Source of the DNA: Cyclina sinensis
Taxonomy: Eukaryota > Mollusca > Bivalvia > Venerida > Veneridae
Assembly: GCA_012932295.1 (NCBI GenBank)
Contig: JAAONU010000001.1
Span: forward strand, 31,403,449-31,467,448
Reading direction: 5' to 3'
Length of the DNA stretch: 64,000 bases
In this document: one piece after another, positions 12,110-23,614 of the stretch
Numbering within the stretch: the stretch's first letter is position 1
How the letters are laid out: each line of letters begins with the position of its first letter
Made by a program: the position numbers and the translations under genes
Notes under the pieces: model-generated
Seen by the model: only the letters and a program-made list of their open reading frames with translations
Told to the model about the DNA's origin: nothing
Databases searched by the model: none

Positions 12110-13985
12110 AGGGAAAAATACGTTTACCGTGCAGTTGTGGATAAATGAATAAGTGTACGGGAAATAGACGTTTACCGTGTAGTTGTGGATAAATGAGTAC
12201 GTGTATGGGAAATAGACGTTAACCGTGTAGGTGTGGATAAATCAATAAGTGTACGGGAAATAGACGTTTACCGTGTAGCTGTGGATAAATCATTAAGTGT
12301 ACGGGAAATAGACGTTTACCGTGTAGCTGTGGGTAAATCAATAAGTGAGCTGTGGATCAATGAATAAGTGTAAGGGAAATAGACGTTTACCGTGTAGCTG
12401 TGGATAGTTCAATAAGTGTACGGGAAATAGACGTTAACCGTGTAGCTGTGGATAAATCAATAAGTGTACGGGAAATAGACGTTTACCGTGTAGCTGTGAA
12501 TAAATGAATAAGTGTACGGGAAATAGACGTTTACCGTGTAGCTGTGGATAAATCAATAAGTGTAAGAGAAATAGAAGATTACCGTACAGTTGTGGAAAAA
12601 TGAATAAGTGTAAGAGAAATATACGTTTACCGTGTAGCTGTGGATAAATCAGTAAGTGTAAGGGAAAAAGACGTTATCGTGTACCTGTGGATAAATCAAT
12701 AAGTGTACGGGAAAAAGACGTTTACCGTGTAGCTGTGGATAAATCAATAGGTGTAAGAAAAATAGATGTTTACCGAGTAGTTGTGGATAAATGAATATGT
12801 GTACGGGAAATAGACGTTTACCGTGTAGCTGTGGATAAATCAATAAGTGTAAGAGAAATAAACGTTTACCGTGTAGTTGTGGATAAATAAATAAGTGTAC
12901 GGGAAATAGACGTTTACCGTGTAGTTGTGGATAAATATATAGGTGTACGGGAAATAGATGTTTACCGTGTTGTTGTGGATAAATCAATAAGTGTAAGGGA
13001 AATAGACGTTTACCGTGTAGCTGCGGATAAATCAATAAGTGTAAGGGAAATAGACGTTTACCGAGTAGCTATGGATAAATCAACAAGTGTAAGAGAAATA
13101 GACGTTCACCGTGTAGCTGTGGGTAAATCAATAAAGGAGATGTGGATCAATGAATAAGTGTAAGGGAAATAGACGTTTACCGTGTAGCTGTGGATAGTTC
13201 AATAAGTGTACGGGAAATAGACGTTTACCGTGTAGCTGTGAATAAATGAATAAGTGTACGGGAAATAGACGTTTACCGTGTAGCTGTGAATAAATCAATA
13301 AGTGTAAGAGAAATAGACGATTACCGTACAGTTGTGGATAAATGAATAAGTGTAAGAGAAATATACGTTTACCGTGTAGCTGTGGATAAATCAATAAGTG
13401 TAAGGGAAAAAGACGTTATCGTGCACCTGTGGATAAATCAATAAGTGTACGGGAAAAAGACGTTTACCGTGTAGCTGTGGATAAATCAATAGGTGTAAGA
13501 AAAATAGATGTTTACCGTGTAGTTGTGGATAAATGAATATGTGTACGGGAAATAGACGTTTACCGTGTAGCTGTGGATAAATCAATAAGTGTAAGAGAAA
13601 TAAACGTTTACCGTGTAGTTGTGGATAAATAAATAAGTGTACGGGAAATAGACGTTTACCGTGTAGTTGTGGATAAATATATAGGTGTACGGGAAATAGA
13701 TGTTTACCGTGTAGTTGTGGATAAATCAAAAAGTATAAGGGAAATAGACGTTTACCGTGTAGCTGCGGATAAATCAATAAGTGTAAGGGAAATAGACGTT
13801 TACCGAGTAGCTATGGATAAATCAACAAGTGTAAGAGAAATAGACGTTTACCGTGTAGTTGTGGATAAATGAATAAGTGTAAGGGAAATATTCGTTTACC
13901 GTGTAGCTGTGTATAAATCAATAAGTACGTGTATGGGAAATAGACGATTACCGTGTAGTTGTGGATAAATCAATGAGTGTAAATA
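12110..13985. repeat. 48-bp minisatellite array
   Basis: Tandem units of 48 bp: GTGTACGGGAAATAGACG, then TTTACCGTGTAGCTGTGG, then ATAAATCAATAA. About 39 units. Common variants are GTAAGGGAAA, GTAAGAGAAA, TTGTGG for CTGTGG, and GAATAA for CAATAA. Because 48 is a multiple of three, a 16-residue repeat (IYPQLHGKRLFPVHLL) reads open on the minus strand, and another (VREIDVYRVAVDKSIS) on the plus strand. Both are by-products of the period. A large internal duplication is described separately. Confidence 0.95.
12352..13870. repeat. Segmental duplication inside the 48-bp array
   Basis: The order of variant units in 12352-13130 recurs in 13139-13870. Shared landmarks are TGTGGATCAATGAATAAG, TGGATAGTTCAATAAG, ACGTTATCGTG and AATCAATAGGTGTAAGAAAA. 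Over most of its length the offset is 742 bp; it is larger at the left end because one copy lacks a unit. This indicates recent multi-unit unequal exchange or slippage. Confidence 0.85.
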
Positions 13986-15110
13986 CTGATACCTAATTTT
14001 CATTTATTACCCATCCTCAGAGGCTTATAAAAAAATCAGTTTAATTTCAGTGAAAGTATATGTTTTGTAAACAAAATAAATTTAAATAGCTTTAGTGGTA
14101 TTTGAACCCATGTCCATCCTTTAAAAAGGGTCTCATACCTACACATCTTAATGATTTGGATTTAACACATGATATGCGACATTTTGTTCTGAGCGTTCAA
14201 GCATTAAAGTGACACATGCGAAAATTTAAATGTTGCATTTCGCCTGTATTTCCTCGCGAGGTTTTGAGTTTTTGCTTGTATATATGTTCTCCTGAAATAG
14301 CGAGACAAGGGATTTTTTTTAAAACTCGACTGTGAAATAGGCAATAGTTTACGTGGTCCGAACGTGATTCAATACAATATATGCACTTATAAGGAAGCGT
14401 ATTATTTCTTTGACGTATTTTTGTATTAACCAAAACCTCCGTATTCCGACAAATGTGGTTGTCGTAGGTAGATATTTCAAACTGTACAAATTAAAACTCT
14501 CTATTTATTCTATCATTGAAATTAAATAAATGTACAATGCATTACTAAATATTATATCATATGACTGTACTTGTGTTACATGTCAACTCAGCCCAAATAT
14601 TAAGTGGAACGGAAATTACATTAACAGTGTTGTCATACTCTTATTTTTTTGTAAGAATGTATTCTGAGGATTGACGAGAAAAACGTGCTATTTAAAGTAA
14701 TAGAGAAACGATGATAAACTTATAAAATACAAAACAACTAGTATTCTTCAAAACATCTGTTTTCTGATCAACAACTAAAATTGCCTCACCATGTCTGTGA
14801 TAAACAAAATTGAACACGAAGACTGTTTATTCACATGTGTTTAGAACGTGAGACAATTTTCATCCAAAGTCTGAATATTTTACTGTTTTGAAGCATGTAT
14901 GCTAGACTGTAGCTTCTCAGATATAACATTAAAATTATTCCCATCCACTAAGCCTCTCTACACACGCAACTGGAACAATTCTCGATCTTTTTTTAAAAAG
15001 TCTCGAGGTAATCTGACTCATATATACCTCATTTATTCAATAATCGTCACAAAGATAAAAGTGTGTATTCACTCTCAGAAGAACTACGCTCTTCGGTAAA
15101 TAATGACGAG
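13986..15110. other. AT-rich sequence, no gene seen
   Basis: No gene recognised. At about 14096-14122 there is TTTGAACCCATG, weakly like an inverted tRNA B box, without a convincing A box. Open frames are short and featureless. Confidence 0.45.
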
Positions 15111-15114
15111 ATAA

Positions 15115-16115
15115 GGTTCTAGTGTATATGGCAGGAAACTAGTCTACACCCCTCCTAGTATAAACCGAAGGAAGGTCTCAGCTTGAATAAGCCTACACGA
15201 CTCCCAGTGTATATTGCAGTAGGTTATAATCATTAACTAGTCCACACCACAACTAGTATAAACCGAAGGAATGTCTTAGCTTGAATAAGCCTACACGACT
15301 CCCAGTGTATATTGCAGTAGGTTCTAAAAATGAACTGGTCCACACCACAACTAGTATAAATCGAGGGAGGGTCTCAGCAGGAAAAGGTCTACACCACTCC
15401 CAGTATATACTGAAGGGCTTTTTTAAACATGAACTAGTCCACACCCCTCCAAATATAAACTGAAGGAAGGACTCAGTTTGAACAAGTCTACAATACTCGT
15501 AGTGTATATTGCAGGGATGGTCTTAGCATGAAAGGTCTACACGACTCCTTGTATGAACAGAAGGAGGATCTTAACATGAACTAGTCTACACCACTCCTAT
15601 AACAGATTAAAGCAGGATCTCTACATGATTGCTAGTTGTATTACATGACTTTTTCTACACAACTTATAGTGTTTATTGTACAACGGTCGCAACATGAACT
15701 TTTGTACACGACACCTAGGGTTAATTATTGGAGGGACTCAACATGAAGTAGTCTAGTGAATATAAATCGAAGATTTTTAACATGAATTAGTCTACACGAT
15801 TCCTAGAATATACTGAAGGAGTGTCTCAACATGAACTTACACGGCACCTACAGTATATTACAGGAGGGTCGAAACATGAACTGGTCTACACAATTCCTAG
15901 TGTATACGATAGGCGGGTCTTTTCAACTTGAACTTTTCCTACGACTCCTAGTTATTGTAGGCTCGACTCAATAGAAGCTTGTCTACACGACTAAAAGTAA
16001 TAATTGTACGAGTGTCTAAACTTGAACTGGTCTACAAGCCTCCTTGTTAATATTATAGAAGGGTCTCAACATGAACTAGTCTATAAAACTCCTAGTATGA
16101 AGTAAAGTTTCTGCA
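15115..16115. repeat. Degenerate array of about 48-49 bp units
   Basis: About 20 diverged tandem units. The consensus reads roughly ACATGAACTAGTCTACACGA, CTCCTAGTGTATATTGCAGG, AGGGTCTCA. Neighbouring units differ by substitutions and small indels. The 15.19-15.39 kb part is best preserved and shows a dimer period of 97 bp (TACACGACTCCCAGTGTATA at 15194 and 15291). The divergence contrasts with the near-identical 24-bp and 48-bp arrays, so this one looks older and no longer homogenised. Confidence 0.88.
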
Positions 16116-17934
16116 TGAACCAGCAATATAACATGAATGAAGATTTCAGCGTCAAATGTCTGTATTGAAATTAAATACCGTACCATTCTGTTGCATGGCA
16201 ATTCTCCCTATCTTTACACGTGAATTCATTAAACGGATACATGCACAGCGATTATTTCAGACCAATTAAACTTTCAGTGATGCTGATGGAGACAGGGTTC
16301 CGTACGCCATCACAGTTCTCAAAAAATACATCAAAAGGAATTATTCCATATATAACTGTTTGCCGGATTTGAAATTCTGTTGTGGTCAAAATAAATAAAG
16401 GATTATAAAAATATTTAAATATTTATAAAAAAAACTTAATTTGAACTAATGTGTAGAATAAAACATAAAAGATAACTTTTTTTTTTGAAAATAAAGGTTA
16501 CTCCCATTTCGATTTCTCCCATTGTCATGTTTATGACCGACCCAGTCATAAATTGTGTTTACATCTATACCGTAAGGTTTATCTTTATTTATCTTTGAAG
16601 CGGAAGAACTCTTTCTTACTGCTACTTTCCAGTACTTCTGAACATTTGCATTGTTTTCAGCATTTATCTTGACCATTATGTATCTTCAACATTTTTGGCG
16701 CGTAATAAACTTCAGGTTTTATTATCTATATATCAAATGGTATATAATTCTTACGGATCGGAACTTGGAATAGCGATAACTAATGCGTCACGAATATCGT
16801 ATCACAAATCGCAGTGATATCGTCAGGTGCTTTTTGTTGTTTTAATGCATATTCTGTTCCCTAGACTGAAATGAAATTTTATTGTCTCTGATGATACACC
16901 AAATGAAAACAAATGAGCATTTCATAAAACACAATACAACCAAATGACTGGGAATACTAAAACTTATTTAAATATGAGGTTCAAGGTTTTCTGCACATCA
17001 GTTGCCTTCGTCTAAAGGTTCCAGCTAAATTGCCTACACTGAACATGCTCATCTTTTTCCCCCCAATGAATCAGACAATAATTGTCTGCAGAAAACAAGG
17101 TCACATAATTTTAACCAGCAATATCACAGGTCTAACTAACAACTCAGAACATGCAAAAGGAAATCTCTTTCCCTTCACCATTTTCCTGGACCAAATAAAT
17201 ACGCTTAATGTGGTATTTTATTAACAGCTGGTGGCAAATATATCTGGTTAATTGTAATTGAATGTAGTGACTGATACATCGGGGAAATGATGAAACAATT
17301 TTGACAGAATTTTGTTAGAGGGATGAAACACAAGAACGATGGTGTTAGAAAGTGTTTCAACGGTACAACAGAGGAAAAATATGGCGAGGTAATTACGTTT
17401 GTTTCGGAGTTCTGTATAATTGATTCAGGAGAAAATTATATTGCCACCGGCTTGTCATTATTTATTATTTATTGCGTCCCAACATGAGACATTGCCTTCC
17501 TCCTACTGTCAAAAATGATATAGTAGAATTGTGTATTGCATTACCCAAATCTGGAGAAGGTTTTTATTTGTCACGATTTGTATACACATTGAGCAATGAT
17601 GACAGGTATCACGAAATAACATAGTGATTGCTCTATCGACATAACAGAAAATCAGCAAAAAACAGGAAAGCAGTGTTAATGACAGCTATATCCCTCATAT
17701 CCGGTTCATCCATATAAGGGTTTGTAAATACATATAAGTAATAGACGGTAGCTAAGACAGATTGCGGACAACCTCGAAATATAAATATTTTTAAAGTTTT
17801 ATTGTTAAGTTTGCAATTGTGAGATGATGGATAACCATCTACTGTGTGGTATAACGTTATTCTGAAACTGTCAAAGTTGTTTAAAAGTTGCATATATATG
17901 GGGTGGCACTTTTACTATTTAACTGCATTTTGTA
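16116..17934. other. AT-rich sequence, no gene seen
   Basis: No recognised gene, RNA or element end. The minus-strand frame at 16446-16676 (ATG, Asn/Lys-rich, 76 codons) and the one at 17633-17893 match nothing I know and have no supporting signals. Confidence 0.45.
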
Positions 17935-17937
17935 AAA

Positions 17938-18300
17938 TCACCCACTGAAATAGGTGACATCGCCTATTTCAGAAGGTGATGTCATCCTTTCAAATAAATA
18001 ACATCACTTATTCAAGGAACGAATATCTGTAGAGTCCTGCAGATTGTTCCATGATGGTGAACATTTGTGCGAGTTTGCGCCAAGTTATTTAAAAATATTT
18101 TCAATGAGTTGAAAGTTATGAAACGATCACTAAAAACATGTCGAACTTATGGCCTTCTAATTGTGACCCTGACCTTGGGATTGGGATCTTGGTGTTGCTG
18201 TCTACACATCGTCTTATTATGGTAAACATTTGTGCCAAATTATTTTAATATCTTCCGGATATTATATAAGTTATGGAGCGGACATGAGTTATGGTCCTTC
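17938..18300 (+). repeat. Dispersed repeat, two units, with 10-bp-stem hairpin
   Basis: It opens with a perfect hairpin, CTGAAATAGG/CCTATTTCAG with an 8-nt loop, at about 17946-17973. There follow two related units containing GGTGAACATTTGTGC and GGTAAACATTTGTGCC, with TGACCCTGACCTTGG between them, and then AAGTTATGGAGCGGACATGA. Such GACCTTGACC and GTTATGGAGCGGAC motifs are typical of bivalve dispersed repeats (from memory of the family). No coding role. Confidence 0.6.
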
Positions 18301-18945
18301 GCCAATATCCGTAAAACGAGTCGTCAGTGTCACGTGATCAAATTTGAATTACGTGACAGACATCACTGGTGGTTTAACCAAAACGTAAATTTACCAAAAA
18401 GTTCTCTGAAATGTGACCGTCGTGGTCGTCAAAACCTTTCCAATACTGAAAAAAAAAACCATTGTAAAATCACAGAGGAAGTTGCACGATCAGTCGAGAA
18501 AACTTATCATTTACTTATTAATTTATCAGGTCCTATAATGTTGTTTCTAAAAAAAACACTTTTTTGTATGCAAATTAGCAACTTCCGACTAAATCCGAGC
18601 AACGGTGGAGAAGTTAAAGAAAACGTTAGAAACTGTTTTTATGTCCGCTGACATCCACAAACATAATACAGATATATGTAAAAATAAACATCAAATTTTC
18701 TTTCAGTAAGCTGTGTATGCATTAGTGTGTACATTTGCAAAAATTTGTGATAATGTTATATTTTCGATATGGGCGGTATTATAAAATTAAATATGTGTAT
18801 ATGAAAAGATTATTGAACGGATCATTTTTTTCTAAACAATACTCTATACAAATTATGTGGCCCCGCCATCCACCCCCACCCCACCCCGTGCGGGGCAAAT
18901 TTTAATCCTAGGAAGATAATTAAAATCAAACTTTGTTTAGGTCAG
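18301..18945. other. No gene seen
   Basis: A 139-codon frame ends at 18651, but its only start upstream in frame is GTG inside the preceding repeat, and its content is not recognisable. Contains a CCCCACCC-rich patch at about 18861-18889. Confidence 0.4.
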
Positions 18946-19560
18946 CTATACAAAGCTACATACCAAATATCTAAGTTCTACGGCCTACCATTTCTGACAA
19001 TAAGATTTTCAAAGATTTTACCTTTTACATAAAAAGCACCCCTGTGGCGGTGCCAATTATGGCCTCAGAGACATAATTTGAACAAAACTAGTGGTGGAAT
19101 ACCATACAATGTTACATACAAAATATCTAATCTTTAGGGCGTACAGTTTCAGACAGCAAGATTTTCCTACATACATCTAGGGCCAATGGTTTCTGACATG
19201 AAAAAATATATATATATATTATATTTTACACAAATAAGGCAATCGGGGCAGGGTAAATTTTGTCCTCAGGGGCATAATTTGAACAGTCTTCGTAGAAGAT
19301 CACTAGATGATGCTCTATGCATAATATCTAGGCCCTAGGGCTTCTGGTTTTAGACTAGAAGATTTTTAAGTCTTCCCTATATAGGTCTAAGTAATATCAA
19401 GTGACCCACGATGCAGGGTAAATGACCCCTGGGGCATAATATGCACAATATTGGTAGAGGATCTCTAGGTGAACCTGTATGCAAAATATCTAAGCTCTAG
19501 CCCTTGTGGTTTCAGATAAAATTTTCATAGTTTTTCCTATCTGCTGCCCAGAGACATAGT
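18946..19560 (+). repeat. Dispersed/tandem repeat family C, array 1
   Basis: Three to four diverged units of about 170-180 bp. Each carries GGGGCATAATTTGAACA, a GGT-AGAGG-TCACTAG stretch, ATACAAAATATCTAAG, a GGTTTCAGACAAGA stretch and AGATTTTCAAAG-like text. The GGCATAATTTGAAC core recurs at about 19069, 19254 and 19425. The same family makes the arrays at 30580-31650, 44990-47200 and 58330-58560. It is known-looking bivalve repeat DNA with no coding capacity. Confidence 0.75.
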
Positions 19561-19732
19561 GTCTCTGCTGCTGCCATAACGCCAGTGACCTGAGTTCTTG
19601 ACGGAATTCAGTTCTTTTGGAAAAAAAAACTGGAGAGATGAAAACTACGTTTTTGGTCATTTTATATGTCTTGAAACAGATCAGTTTAATACAGCAAATA
19701 GCGAGATTATCTCTTGAGACATGTCGCTATGC

Positions 19733-19748
19733 AGATAGATAGATAGAT
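19733..19748. repeat. (GATA)n microsatellite
   Basis: Short run of about four GATA units, AGATAGATAGATAGATA. A nearby CACACATAT-rich stretch (19850-19955) is also low in complexity. Confidence 0.8.
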
Positions 19749-19959
19749 ATTCTTAATTTCCTCCATCAGGAGAGCACATAATTTATGCATGACAAAATAA
19801 CAAAACAAGAGCGATATATATTACAACAGGTAAACTACAGAGAGAGAGTCTATATTCACATATACATATACACATATATACAATGGAAACAATATTAAAT
19901 TTCCAAGGATAAACACATATATCAATAATACACAATTTGCAAGTACACACACACATGCG

Positions 19960-20262
19960 AATTATAATAATTAGACGCTTTTGCATATACGAACAACATC
20001 AGTTCATGTGCATTGATGCATTTGCTGCATGTATTTGATACATTGCGTGTGTACACGCTCTAAAGGTTGGAGTTCGGATGGAGACAGATTTGACCATAGT
20101 TCACATCCATATAATGCTTTTGGTAAGACAACAGATTCATAGAGATGTTTAGATGTTAAAGGGTGATACTCGGGTGATAATGCCAATAAACTTAAAGCAA
20201 TTCGCACCGCCTGTGTGGGATAAGTCATTAAATTAGCAGAACATAATGGGTGTAATTACACA
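19960..20262 (-). pseudogene. LINE reverse-transcriptase remnant (non-LTR retrotransposon ORF2 fragment)
   Basis: Minus-strand translation gives a short piece typical of the region downstream of the RT catalytic core in animal non-LTR retrotransposons. It includes HPLTSKHLYESVVLPKALYG, then CELW, LSPSELQPLERVHTQC and IKYMQQM. The run continues past an in-frame TGA (T-stop-TDVV, where family members usually have T-R-T-D; an Arg CGA decayed to TGA would explain it). A TAA lies just upstream, before LHPLCSANLM. The catalytic YADD region is not present here. A 5'-truncated, decayed copy is the simplest reading. Family recognition is from pattern memory, not a search. Confidence 0.75.
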
Positions 20263-20626
20263 TCACATTCTAAGAGCAAGAGGGTAAGGAATGATTATCG
20301 CTTTGCTCAGAATATTTTATCATTTTCATTTCTAGAATGTTCTTATCATAATTATTTCTAGATTGTTCAAACCTTATTTATATCTAGATTGCTAGGATCA
20401 TAAAAACAGTACAGTTTCGTGGTAACAAGATGGTATCGACTCTTAAACAGGCTTCTTTCTAATCGTTCATTACTGAGCTATTTGACTTAAGACCAGACAA
20501 GAAGTTTAAAGAACGGTGTCCGAGCACGCTTGCTAAGTTTTTACTCTAGTTTATTTATGGAACGCTTCGTTATAATCCACGAAGACGGCACGTGCATGTA
20601 TGCTTCACATTAAAAAAAATAAACAA
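20263..20626. other. No gene seen; left flank of foldback element
   Basis: AT-rich spacer between the LINE remnant and the foldback element. There is a short internal echo of TCTAGATTGTT/TCTAGATTGCT at about 20330-20400. Confidence 0.45.
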
Positions 20627-20635
20627 GCGTTTATC
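20627..20635. repeat. 9-bp target-site duplication, left
   Basis: GCGTTTATC immediately precedes the foldback element and is repeated exactly at 22612-22620, immediately after it. Confidence 0.85.
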
Positions 20636-22611
20636 ATATGTGTGAAGTTGGTCTGCAGTTCGCAGTTCGCAATTCGCGATTCGAATTGCGAACTGCAAAC
20701 TGGCATGCAGTTCGCGATTCAAACTTGAAGATTTTCAGTGTTCTTCTTGGGAAAATTTATGACTTACTAACTTCATAAACCAAAAAGAAATAGTTCTAAG
20801 TCCAATTGCAAACTAGCATGCTGTTCGCGATTCGAATTGCGAAATGCAAACTGGTCTGCAGTTCGCAGTTCGCAATTCGCGATTCGAATTGCGAACTGCA
20901 AACTGGCATGCAGTTCGCGATTCAAACTTGAAGCTTTTCAGAGTTCTTCTTGTGAAAATTTATTACTAACTTCATAAACCAAAAAGAAATAGTTCTAAGA
21001 TAGAGAAAATAAACATAAGTCCAATTGCAAACTAGCATGCGGTACGCGATTCGAATTGCGAACTGCAAACTGGCATGCAGTTCGCGATTCAAATTTCAAG
21101 CTTTTCAGTGTTCTTCTAGGGAAAATTTATGACTTACTTACTTCATAAACCAAAAAGAAATAGTTCTTAGTCGAATTGCAAACTAGCATGCGGTTCGCGA
21201 TTCGAATTGCGAACTGCAAACTAGCATGCAGTTCGCGATTCAAACTTGAAGCTTTTCAGAGTTCTTCGTGTGAAAATTTATTACTTACTAACTTCATAAA
21301 CCAAAAAAGAAATAGTTCTAAGATAGAAAAAAAACATAAGTCAATTGCAAACTAGCATGCGGTTCGCGATTCGAATTGCGAACTGCAAACTAGTCTGCAG
21401 TTCGCAGTTCGCAATTCGCGATTCGAATTGCGAACTGCAAACTAGTCTGCAGTTCGCAGTTCGCAATTCGCGATTCGAATTGCGAACTGCAAACTGGCAT
21501 GCAGTTCGCAATTCAAACTTGAAAATTTTCAGTGTTCTTCTTGGGAAAATTAAACTAAAAAGAAATAGTTCTAAAATAGAGAAAAAAAATATAAGTCCAA
21601 TTGCAAACTAGCATGCGGTTCGCGATTCGAATTGCGAACTGCAAACTAGTCTGTAGTTCGCAGTTCGTTTTTCGCGATTCGAATTGCGAACTGCAAACTA
21701 GCATGCAGTTCGCGATTCAAATTTGAAGATTTATAGTGTTCTTTTTGTGAAAATGTTCTTCTATTATTTCATACTTACTTCATAAACCAAAAAGAAATGG
21801 TTCTAAAATAGAGAAAAAAAAACAAATAGTTCTAAGTCCAATTGCAAACTAGCCTGAGGTTCGCGATTCGAATTGCGAACTGCAAACTGGTCTGCAGTTC
21901 GCGATTCAAACTTGAAGATTTTCAGTGTTCTTCTTGGGAAAATTTATGACTTACTAACTTCATAAACCAAAAAGAAATAGTTCTAAGTCCAATTGCAAAC
22001 TAGCATGCTGTTCGCGATTCGAATTGCGAACTGCGAACTGCGAACTGCAGACCAGTTTGCAGTTCGCAATTCGAAATCGCGAACCGCATGCTAGTTTGCA
22101 ATTGACTTATGTTTTTTTTTTTTCTATCTTAGAACTATTTCTTTTTGGTTTATGAAGTCAGTAAGTAATAAATTTTCACACGAAGAACTCTGAAAAGCTT
22201 CAAGTTTGAATCGCGAACTGCATGCTAAATTTGCAGTTCGCAATTCGAATCGCGAACCGCATGCTAGTTTGCAATTCGACTAAGAACTATTTCTTTTTGG
22301 TTTATGAAGTAAGTCATAAATTTTCCCTAGAAGAACACTGAAAAGCTTGAAATTTGAATCGCGAACTGCATGCCAGTTTGCAGTTCGCAATTCGAATCGC
22401 GAACCGCATGCTAGTTTGCAATTGGACTTATGTTTATTTTCTCTATCTTAGAACTATTTTTTTTTGGTTTATGAAGTTAGTAAGTAATAAATTTTCACAA
22501 GCAAAACTCTGAAAAGCTTCAAGTTTGAATCGCGAACTGCATGCCAGTTTGCAGTTCGCAATTCGAATCGCGAATTGCGAACTGCGAACTGCAGACCAAC
22601 TTCACACATAT
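20636..22611. mobile_element. Foldback transposable element with long inverted arms and internal tandem units
   Basis: The ends are exact inverted repeats starting ATATGTGTGAAGTTGGTCTG. The right part (about 22045-22611) is a nearly identical reverse complement of about 20850-21425. A central loop of about 600 bp holds further direct copies of a unit of about 150-250 bp. Each unit contains GCATGCAGTTCGCGATTC, GTGTTCTTCTTGGGAAAA-like text, TTCATAAACCAAAAAGAAAT and CAATTGCAAACTAGCATGC. A perfect 9-bp target duplication flanks it. It has no transposase, so it is non-autonomous. Long inverted repeats plus a 9-bp duplication fit Mutator-like elements (family knowledge; the assignment is inference). 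Short frames inside arise from the repeats. Confidence 0.92.
20652..22594. repeat. Repeated 17-bp-stem hairpin motif within foldback element
   Basis: The motif TTGCAGTTCGCAATTCG, CGATT, CGAATTGCGAACTGCAA (or a trimmed form) forms a perfect hairpin of 15-17 bp with a 5-nt loop. Full or partial copies occur at about 20656, 20867, 21398, 21449, 21650 and, inverted, near 22030-22080 and 22550-22590. Confidence 0.85.
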
Positions 22612-22620
22612 GCGTTTATC
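22612..22620. repeat. 9-bp target-site duplication, right
   Basis: GCGTTTATC, identical to 20627-20635. Confidence 0.85.
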
Positions 22621-23426
22621 TGCTTCTCAAAACCATTTCATTATTTACTTGAAGAAAGAGCAGATGTCTGTGTGTTGTTTCTGCAGCAGAGAAACATCTA
22701 TATTGTCGGTTTAATATTCTTCCTTACAGTAATTTATTCAATTGTATGTGCTTTTTGCATATTATATGCTTATATTGTCTCATCTTTGCAACAAAATGCA
22801 TACTCTGATACTCTTTGTTATTTCCAGTGCTTTTATAAGACAGTACAATACTATTTCTGATATAAAAAGTGAGTCATGTAGTGATATTTGTATTTCCCAC
22901 AAAGAACAAAACATTGATTCCAGCAAAACAAAGACTGTGCCTTATCCGCTTTTGGAATGGCAATATTTCCTACGGGTAAAATCTAAAATTAGCCGAACCG
23001 CAACTCTTCGATAATATTCCAAAATCTATTTTCGTGTCTTATTTCCTCAATTGTCTACCGCGCTCACAAGCATTAAAAAAACAACAAGGTAATAAAACCA
23101 TGCAAGAATTATTACAGAAAGTATAGAGAAAAATGGGACTTTTATGACATTTTTCAGACTTCCATCATAAGTTTTTACTCCAAATGTTTCCACTTATAAA
23201 AGCCGTACCTAATTTTAATGAGTTCGTGGCTTCCCTTTTTACTAGACTTTTTGCGATATAAACATATTTGTAAAATATTTCTTATCACCTATGATCATAA
23301 ACAAAAGCATTAAGCATCATATAAACATTTCACTCAACGGTGCAGAATTATTCACAGTCAGTTGAAGTCTGGACTCATCCCGTCCCCTGAGCTACCCCTG
23401 CACTAGACATTTATACCATCTAATAA
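22621..23426. other. AT-rich sequence, no gene seen
   Basis: Open frames entering from the foldback element run on to about 22860 and 23014 but have no recognisable domain. A hydrophobic, Tyr/Phe/Ile-rich translation at 22650-22860 reflects AT-rich composition. Confidence 0.4.
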
Positions 23427-23614
23427 CCATCTACTTGTCGCCAAATATTCTTTCGAATGAAAAGACAATTTTTTATCAGCTGGTACCGCGTACTGCAGCT
23501 AACATATATTCAGAACGCGAGAACAAGTTCTGTCCGTGTTTGGGTACGGGTGACGGAAGATAGTGCGGCCGCTGTCATTATTTCTCGAAAGAATATGTGG
23601 CGACGAGTAGATGG
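23427..23614. mobile_element. Short inverted-repeat element (MITE-like), 188 bp
   Basis: Terminal inverted repeats of about 30 bp. The left end reads CCATCTACTTGTCGCCAAAT then ATTCTTTCGA. The reverse complement of the right end reads CCATCTACTCGTCGCCACAT then ATTCTTTCGA. The arms differ at only two positions. The centre contains GAACAAGTTC, itself a perfect palindrome. No target duplication was recognised, so superfamily is unknown. Confidence 0.8.

Noticed and set aside
12649..13777. Proteins with 16-residue repeats on both strands of the 48-bp array
   Set aside because: Both strands are open at once because the period is a multiple of three; nothing supports expression.
14090..14165. tRNA gene on the minus strand
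   Set aside because: Only a weak B-box-like GGGTTCAAATACC; no credible A box or foldable arms.
16446..16676. 76-codon Asn/Lys-rich gene
   Set aside because: It has an ATG, but composition is AT-driven and nothing is recognisable.
18232..18651. 139-codon gene
   Set aside because: Starts with GTG inside a dispersed repeat, has no recognisable content and no splice or polyadenylation support.
21345..22860. Genes within and leaving the foldback element
   Set aside because: Frames arise from the palindromic units and start on non-ATG codons or in repeats.
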